Shown piece after piece: positions 22,635-27,657 of a stretch of 27,657 nucleotides of DNA (positions are counted from its first letter, which is position 1; every line of letters begins with the position of its first letter). The position numbers and the translations under genes were made by a program. The stretch comes from Collinsella sp. Lineage in GTDB: Bacteria > Actinomycetota > Coriobacteriia > Coriobacteriales > Coriobacteriaceae. The stretch is from positions 1 to 27,657 of the forward strand of contig JAGZUC010000029.1 of the NCBI GenBank assembly GCA_018380195.1, read 5' to 3'. Under the pieces are notes generated by a model, which had not been told where the DNA came from, did not search any database, and worked only from the letters and a program-made list of their open reading frames with translations.

Positions 22635-24863
22635 ATGGAGCAATCGAGCCTGTTTGGTGACGGCGTGGACATCGATACCGAAACGCCCGCGAGCGCGGAT
22701 GCCGCCGCACCGACCGATGCCCGCGCCAAGGCGGCAGCGCGCGCGGCCGAGTTGCGCCACGAGCTCGACTACCATGCCTACCGCTACTACATGCTCGATG
22801 CTCCCGAGATTACGGACGCCGCCTTCGACAAAATGCTCGTTGAGCTGCAGGAAATCGAGGCGGTCTATCCCGATCTGGTGACGCCCGACAGCTATACCCA
22901 GCGCGTGGGCGGCTACGTGAGCGAACAGTTTACGCCGGTCACGCACATGGCACGCATGTATTCCATGGACGATGCCATGGATCTGGACGAGCTCGACGCG
23001 TGGCTCCAACGCACCGAGGATGCGCTCGGTGCCGGTAGCGTCACCTATACCTGCGAGCTTAAGATCGACGGCCTGGGCGTGGCGCTTACCTATCAGAATG
23101 GCACCTTCGTGCGCGCGGCCACGCGCGGCGACGGCACCACGGGCGAGGACGTGTCGCTCAACGTACGTACCATCAAGGACGTGCCCATGCACCTGTCCGA
23201 GCCGGCGCTCGCTCACATGGGTGCCGATCGCGAGCGTACAATCGAGGTCCGCGGCGAGGTCTACATGCCCAAGGGTAGCTTTGTGCGCCTGAACGACGAG
23301 GCCGATGCCGAGGGCCGCGACCCCTTCGCCAACCCGCGTAACGCCGCTGCCGGGTCCTTGCGCCAGAAGGATCCCAAGGTTACGGCGCGTCGCGACTTGG
23401 CCACCTTTATCTACGCCATCGCCGATACCGACCCGTTGCACGTCCATAGCCAGCGTGAGTTCCTCGATTGGCTGCGCAGCGCCGGCTTTAGCGTCAACCC
23501 CAACGTGGCACGCTGCGCCACGCCGGCCGAGGTCCACGAGTTCTGCGCCCAGGCCCTCGAGCATCGCGGTGACCTGGACTATGACATCGACGGCGTAGTC
23601 GTAAAGGTCGACAGCTTCCAGCAGCAGCTCGACCTGGGCTTTACTGCCCGCGCGCCACGCTGGGCCATCGCCTTTAAGTTCCCGCCCGAGGAAAAGCAGA
23701 CCGTCCTGCGCGAAATTCGCATCCAGGTGGGTCGCACCGGTGTGCTCACGCCGGTCGCCGAGTTCGACCCGGTGACGGTCGCCGGCTCCACCATCGCGCG
23801 CGCCACGCTGCACAACATCGACGAGATCCGTCGCAAAAACGTGCGCGAGGGCGACACCATCATCGTGCACAAGGCGGGCGACGTGATTCCCGAGGTCGTG
23901 GGCCCGGTGCTCGACAAGCGTCCGGCCGATTCGGTCGACTGGCAGATGCCCGAGGTCTGCCCCGTGTGCGGCAGCCCCGTTGTCCACGAGGATGGCGAGG
24001 TCGCTTACCGTTGCGTCTCCATCGATTGCCCCGCACAGCTCAAGGAGCGCCTGCTCCATTGGGTGAGCCGCGGTTGCATGGATGTTGACGGCCTGGGCGA
24101 CGAGATCGTCGACAAGATGATCGCCGCCGGCCTGATCCACGATGTCGCAGATTTCTACCAGCTCACGGTCGACGACATCGCCGGCCTGGACACGGGCCGC
24201 ACCTATGCCAGTTCCAACAGCAAAAAGGGCGTCAAGAAGGGCGACCCCATTCCGGTGGGCCTCAAGACGGCCGAAAAGATCGTCGCCGAGCTCAACAAGT
24301 CCAAGAGCCAGCCGCTCGGTCGCGTGCTGTTTGCCCTGGGCATCCGCCACGTGGGCAAAAGCGTGGGCGAGGTCATCGCCGAGCGATTCCTGTCGATTGA
24401 CAAGCTCATCTTGGCGAGCGAAGAGGACATCGCCGAGTGCGAGGGCATCGGTCCCAAGATTGCGGCGAGCGTCAAGCAGTTCCTGGCCGTGCCCGAGAAC
24501 CTTGCCGTGCTGGAGCGCCTGCGCCAGGCGGGCCTGTCGCTCGAGGTCGACCTGGGCGCCGCCCATGCGCAGGCTGCAGCCGATGCCGGCGTAGCAGGCG
24601 AGCTCGCCGACGCGCAGCCACTCGCGGGCCTGACGTTTGTGTTGACCGGTACGCTCGTCAACCGCACGCGCGACGAGGCGGGCGCCGCGCTCAAGGTGCT
24701 CGGCGCCAAGGTTTCGGGCAGTGTATCGAAGAAGACGAGCTACCTGGTCGCCGGTCCCAAGGCGGGCTCCAAACTCACCAAGGCCGAGCAGCTGGGCGTG
24801 CCCGTGCTGGACGAGGACGCGCTCGAGCAGATCTTAGCTACTGGTGAGGTGCCGGAGGCGTAA
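22635..24863 (+). CDS. ligA: NAD+-dependent DNA ligase LigA
   Basis: A 742-residue ligase that seals nicks in replication and repair. The N-terminal Ia and adenylation domains carry the nucleotidyl-lysine motif ELKIDGLG with K143. An OB fold, a Cys4 zinc site (C442, C445, C460, C465), helix-hairpin-helix repeats (about 470-650) and a C-terminal BRCT domain (about 665-742) follow. The length is a little above the usual 670, partly from an Ala-rich N-terminal extension (to about residue 35) and a KKGVKKG insert. Start at 22635 behind AAGGAG. Its stop codon overlaps a small downstream gene. Confidence 0.97.
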   Translation: MEQSSLFGDGVDIDTETPASADAAAPTDARAKAAARAAELRHELDYHAYRYYMLDAPEITDAAFDKMLVELQEIEAVYPDLVTPDSYTQRVGGYVSEQFTPVTHMARMYSMDDAMDLDELDAWLQRTEDALGAGSVTYTCELKIDGLGVALTYQNGTFVRAATRGDGTTGEDVSLNVRTIKDVPMHLSEPALAHMGADRERTIEVRGEVYMPKGSFVRLNDEADAEGRDPFANPRNAAAGSLRQKDPKVTARRDLATFIYAIADTDPLHVHSQREFLDWLRSAGFSVNPNVARCATPAEVHEFCAQALEHRGDLDYDIDGVVVKVDSFQQQLDLGFTARAPRWAIAFKFPPEEKQTVLREIRIQVGRTGVLTPVAEFDPVTVAGSTIARATLHNIDEIRRKNVREGDTIIVHKAGDVIPEVVGPVLDKRPADSVDWQMPEVCPVCGSPVVHEDGEVAYRCVSIDCPAQLKERLLHWVSRGCMDVDGLGDEIVDKMIAAGLIHDVADFYQLTVDDIAGLDTGRTYASSNSKKGVKKGDPIPVGLKTAEKIVAELNKSKSQPLGRVLFALGIRHVGKSVGEVIAERFLSIDKLILASEEDIAECEGIGPKIAASVKQFLAVPENLAVLERLRQAGLSLEVDLGAAHAQAAADAGVAGELADAQPLAGLTFVLTGTLVNRTRDEAGAALKVLGAKVSGSVSKKTSYLVAGPKAGSKLTKAEQLGVPVLDEDALEQILATGEVPEA

Positions 24864-25042
24864 TGGATATCGAGAATCGCAATTGCTCGCAGGTGGAAGG
24901 GCGCGCGAGGCATTCCCAAGTGCAGGCAAAAGAGCGCTTAATGATGCGAATTTGCGTTGCCGAGCGCGAGCGCGCGGCGGGTGCATCTCGCGATGCCTTT
25001 GAGGCGTTGACCGAGTTAGAGGCGAGGCTCGGTCTAGCCTAG
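24863..25042 (+). CDS. Small protein translationally coupled to ligA
   Basis: A 59-residue frame whose ATG overlaps the ligA stop codon (TAATG) and is preceded by GGAGG 4 nt upstream, so translation by re-initiation is likely. The sequence is charged and mostly helical; the end (AERERAAGASRDAFEALTEL) vaguely recalls C-termini of Phd/RelB-type antitoxins, but I do not recognise a family. Its end overlaps the convergent merR stop by 9 bp. A gene product is likely, the function unknown. Confidence 0.6.
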   Translation: MDIENRNCSQVEGRARHSQVQAKERLMMRICVAERERAAGASRDAFEALTELEARLGLA

Positions 25043-25879
25043 AGAGACCGGCACCGTGATCTGCGTCACGTAGGTTGCCGGATCATCGCTGATGATGTCG
25101 TCGATCAGGGCGATCTCGCGCGATGGACCGGCGGGCGTCAGGTTGTGTTCGCGCATATAGCTGAGCAGCTGCTCATAGCGTGGGGCTGCTTGCCCGTGCG
25201 TGCCGCGGAAGCTTATGGTCAGGCAGCGCGCGGCAGGTCGCGTCTCAACGTCGCCCAAGTACCCATCGGTGTCATCGAGCAGCAGAAAGACCTCGTCGTA
25301 GCCATCAAAGTCACCGGCTGCCAGGCGTTCGGGCGCGATACCTACACCCAGATTGCCCAGATAGGCAAAGGTTTCGTGCTGTCCCTGCTGAAGCTGGCGG
25401 ATATGCCATCCCAGCGAATAGGCGTCGGTGGGATTGACGCGCTCGTGCAGCGTGGCACAGCGAAGTTCGGGTTCCTCGATTTCGCTAATGGTGTCGAGAT
25501 CAGCATTCAAAGCGCCATGAAGCAAGGCAAGCCGCTGGTCAATCTTGCGCGACATGCGCTCCAGCTCACGCCGCTTGTGCTCAATTAACTCCTGTTGCTT
25601 GGTCAGTTGCCGTTGCATCAAATCCATATCGCGCGTAGTGACAAACTCGCGAATTTGCGCCAGCGGCAGGTCGAGAACGCGCAGGTTGCCGATGGTGTTG
25701 AGGGTAGAGAGCTGCCGGGATCCGTAGTAGCGGTACCCACTCGCCGGATCGACATATGCCGGCTCCAATAGCCCCATCTGTTCGTAATGGCGCAGTGTGC
25801 CCACGCTCAAATTGAGCAAGCGTGCCACCTCGCCAATGCGGAGCAGACCCTCAGTATGTTCACTTGGCATGTCGGTCAC
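25034..25879 (-). CDS. MerR-family regulator with GyrI-like effector domain
   Basis: A 281-residue regulator. Residues 12-80 form the MerR winged helix (LRIGEVARLLNLSVGTLRHYEQMGLLEPAYVD region), then a dimerising coiled coil (about 85-125), then a GyrI-like drug-binding domain (about 135-281). This BmrR-like layout fits sensing of lipophilic or cationic compounds. The GTG at 25879 is preferred since AAAGGA lies 8 nt upstream; an ATG three codons later is possible. It follows the MATE gene by 56 bp on the same strand and is probably cotranscribed, controlling the exporter and itself. Confidence 0.92.
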   Translation of the reverse strand: MTDMPSEHTEGLLRIGEVARLLNLSVGTLRHYEQMGLLEPAYVDPASGYRYYGSRQLSTLNTIGNLRVLDLPLAQIREFVTTRDMDLMQRQLTKQQELIEHKRRELERMSRKIDQRLALLHGALNADLDTISEIEEPELRCATLHERVNPTDAYSLGWHIRQLQQGQHETFAYLGNLGVGIAPERLAAGDFDGYDEVFLLLDDTDGYLGDVETRPAARCLTISFRGTHGQAAPRYEQLLSYMREHNLTPAGPSREIALIDDIISDDPATYVTQITVPVSLG

Positions 25880-25935
25880 AGGACCGTTCCTTTCGGTAAA
25901 AAGCAGGGGAGGGGCGCCAGACTCGCGTCGCCCCG

Positions 25936-27282
25936 CTATGCTGCCAACTTGTCAAAAGCCCCGCGCCGGTTGAGCACGGTAAACGCGACAACACAGATGA
26001 CTGCCGACAAAATCGACCCGCACGGCGAGGCGATGCCCATGGGGAACAGCGTGTCGGAATAGGCGTTCGACAGCAGCCACGCGCCCGGCACGCGAATGAG
26101 TGCCACGGCAAGTACGTTGTGTGCAAAGCCGATATAACTCTTACCGTACGCAGCAAAAAAGCCGCTAAAGCAAATGTGGATGCCGGCAAAGATCGCGTCA
26201 AAAATATAGCTGTGCATATAACCGGTGCCGGCTGCGACCACCGCGGCGTCCTTGGCAAAAAAGCCTAGAAACGCCGGTGCCACCAACCACATGAGTGCCG
26301 TGATCAGGCAGCCGTACACCACCGAGATGGTCATGGCGTCCTTGAGCACCTGACGCGCTCGGTCGCCCTTGCCCGCACCGGCGTTTTGCGCCGTGAGCGC
26401 GCTGACGGTGGCGCCCATGGAGCTCGGCACGATGAACAAAAAGCTGATCATCTTCTCGACCAGGCCCACGGCGGCGGCGTCGACCAGGCCGCGGTGGTTG
26501 GCGATAACGGTGATGAACATAAACGCCACCTGGATGCAGCCGTCCTGCACGGCAACGGGCACGCCAATCTTGAGGATGCTGCCGAGCACCTCGGGCTGCG
26601 GGCGCAGGTCGCTGCGCTTGACGTGGATGTTCGTGCGGCGGCTCTTGAGCCAGACGAGTGCGAGGGCAACACTTGCCGTCTGCGCGATCACCGTGCCAAG
26701 CGCCGCGCCCACGGGGCCGAGCCCCATGTGGCCAATGAGCAGAAAGTCGAGCGCGATGTTGATGACGCACGCCACTCCGATCACATACATGGGCGAGCGC
26801 GAATCGCCCAGGCCGCGAAAGATGGCCGAGAGGATGTTGTATGCGGCGATACACGGAATGCCGATAAAACAGATGCGCAGGTAGGCGGCAGTGCCCTCGA
26901 CGGCTTCGGTCGGCGTGCCGATGAGTGCCACGATCTGCGGGCACAGCGCGAGCAAGAGCGCGGCCAACACCACCGAGACGCCCATAAAGAGCGTGATGGT
27001 GTTGCCGATGGCGGCCTCGGCGCGGTCAAAACGGCGCGAGCCCACGGCGTGGCCGACAATGACGGTCGTTCCCATGGCCAGGCCCACGAGCGTCACGGTA
27101 ATGATATAGAGCGTCTGCGCGCCGTTGCCCACGGCGGTGATGCCGGCGGCACCGCTAAACTGTCCGATAAAGTACAGGTCGGCCATGCCGTAGAGCATCT
27201 GCAAAAAGTACGAGAGCATATAGGGCAGGGCAAAGACCGCGATGGTCTTGAGGACATTGCCGCGTGTGAGGTCGTGTTCCAT
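25936..27282 (-). CDS. MATE-family multidrug efflux protein
   Basis: A 448-residue integral membrane protein with about 12 helices in two repeated halves and the MATE signatures near the N-terminus (MLYGMADLYFIGQFSGAAGITAVGNG) and in the following half-repeat (AIFRGLGDSRSPM). MATE proteins export cationic drugs and metabolites by Na+ or H+ antiport. The ribosome site is weak. First gene of the MATE-merR unit, behind a MerR-type promoter, so it is likely induced by substrates of the regulator. It belongs to the NorM/DinF-like group of Gram-positive bacteria. Confidence 0.93.
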   Translation of the reverse strand: MEHDLTRGNVLKTIAVFALPYMLSYFLQMLYGMADLYFIGQFSGAAGITAVGNGAQTLYIITVTLVGLAMGTTVIVGHAVGSRRFDRAEAAIGNTITLFMGVSVVLAALLLALCPQIVALIGTPTEAVEGTAAYLRICFIGIPCIAAYNILSAIFRGLGDSRSPMYVIGVACVINIALDFLLIGHMGLGPVGAALGTVIAQTASVALALVWLKSRRTNIHVKRSDLRPQPEVLGSILKIGVPVAVQDGCIQVAFMFITVIANHRGLVDAAAVGLVEKMISFLFIVPSSMGATVSALTAQNAGAGKGDRARQVLKDAMTISVVYGCLITALMWLVAPAFLGFFAKDAAVVAAGTGYMHSYIFDAIFAGIHICFSGFFAAYGKSYIGFAHNVLAVALIRVPGAWLLSNAYSDTLFPMGIASPCGSILSAVICVVAFTVLNRRGAFDKLAA

Positions 27283-27324
27283 GGGCGGGGCGCTTTCTGG
27301 CTTAGATCGTTTACGTACCAGTGT

Positions 27325-27355
27325 AGTGAAAACCCTACAACGATTGTAGAGTCAA
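27325..27355 (-). promoter_or_regulatory. MerR-type promoter and operator of the MATE-merR operon
   Basis: On the minus strand TTGACT (27350-27355) is separated by 19 bp from TTCACT (27325-27330). The spacer contains the dyad CTACAA-TCG-TTGTAG, extending imperfectly to 23 bp (27331-27353). An over-long spacer centred on a dyad is the hallmark of MerR-regulated promoters, in which the activator twists DNA to align the hexamers. The -10 is weak. Confidence 0.75.
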
Positions 27356-27474
27356 GATTTGTGTTGGCAGCGGGGCGAAAAAGACACGCTCGCGTTCATT
27401 TCCAATTGAATACAGGGGCGCGTCCTGCGAGCTTGGTGCCTGCACTAGCCTTGCAGAAATCGATTTCGGAACAC

Positions 27475-27502
27475 TTGACACCGCCGCACGGCGCGCCATA
27501 AT
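27475..27502 (+). promoter_or_regulatory. Strong plus-strand sigma-70 promoter at the right edge
   Basis: A perfect -35 TTGACA (27475-27480) is followed after 16 bp by CATAAT (27497-27502); the alternative TAATAC lies at 18 bp. It should drive a gene beyond 27657, with a leader of at least 150 nt. Confidence 0.65.
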
Positions 27503-27657
27503 ACTTGGGTTTGCGAACAACGTTTGATGGGGGATGAACCTGCGTGCGCAATCTCAAGATTTTGTTTGGCTCTGTTAGACCAGGATTGACATGCCGACCT
27601 GCCGGCTAACTCGCCGTCTCCCCATCGGGCGCCGGCGTCTTGACCCTCATCTCGAAC

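Larger units (their letters stand above)
27283..27657. other. 375-bp right-edge stretch with two divergent promoters
   Basis: No gene is supported. It contains the MATE promoter and operator (27325-27355) on the minus strand and a consensus-like promoter on the plus strand (27475-27502). Beyond 27503 I see only short frames and a possible GCCGGC stem pair (about 27602 and 27631), likely the leader of a gene beyond the window. Confidence 0.6.

Noticed and set aside
25030..25050. A 6-bp hairpin over the convergent stop codons of the 59-residue gene and merR as a bidirectional terminator
   Set aside because: The stem is short with a 9-nt loop and no T tract on either strand.

Overview
The window looks like a chromosomal segment of a high-G+C Gram-positive gut anaerobe of the class Coriobacteriia, most like Collinsella. 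This rests on the high G+C coding style, the set of genes (two FeoA proteins with FeoB and a Cys-rich partner, a complete Kdp system, a dienoyl-CoA/enoate-reductase-type Fe-S flavoenzyme, an actinobacterial GlnR-like orphan regulator) and the divergence of the proteins. It is an inference: there is no rRNA or other decisive marker. I see no tRNA, rRNA, insertion sequence, prophage or CRISPR array.

Layout. (1) 1-3620, iron: a leader with a 15-bp-arm palindrome, then feoA, feoA, feoB and a separate small FeoB-associated Cys-rich membrane protein gene. (2) 3679-12172, potassium: kdpD-kdpE on the minus strand and kdpF-kdpA-kdpB-kdpC on the plus strand, divergent from a shared 244-bp control region that carries an 11-bp direct repeat fitting a KdpE operator. 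Two nearly identical 78-79 bp hairpin repeats in the same orientation bracket the whole locus. (3) 12280-14229, a 649-residue FMN/Fe-S/FAD oxidoreductase. (4) 14230-16176, a repeat-rich accessory stretch around an AAA+ ATPase gene of visibly lower G+C: three hairpins and a terminator, a four-unit degenerate palindrome array, seven 10-bp tandem repeats in the ATPase upstream region, and a 162-bp element whose arms could fold as a three-way junction. (5) 16177-18555, regulators without structural genes: a GntR/FCD protein, a LacI-family protein, and a fusion of a RelB/DinJ-like ribbon-helix-helix to an MNT-type nucleotidyltransferase. (6) 18682-20773, nitrogen: a type I glutamine-synthetase homologue that has lost three of the usual metal-ligand residues, followed by a GlnR-like OmpR-family regulator with a degenerate receiver. 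(7) 20941-25042, htrA-like membrane serine protease, ligA, and an unannotated 59-residue gene coupled to ligA. (8) 25034-27355, a MATE exporter and a MerR/GyrI-like regulator in one minus-strand operon behind a promoter with a 19-bp spacer and a central dyad, the usual MerR arrangement. (9) The right edge carries a strong plus-strand promoter whose gene lies outside the window.

The features most worth following up are the metal-ligand-depleted glutamine-synthetase homologue next to a GlnR-like regulator, the orphan RHH-nucleotidyltransferase fusion, and the palindromic repeat family that brackets kdp and appears, in a larger relative, beside the AAA+ ATPase. All functional statements come from reading motifs; no alignment or search was run.
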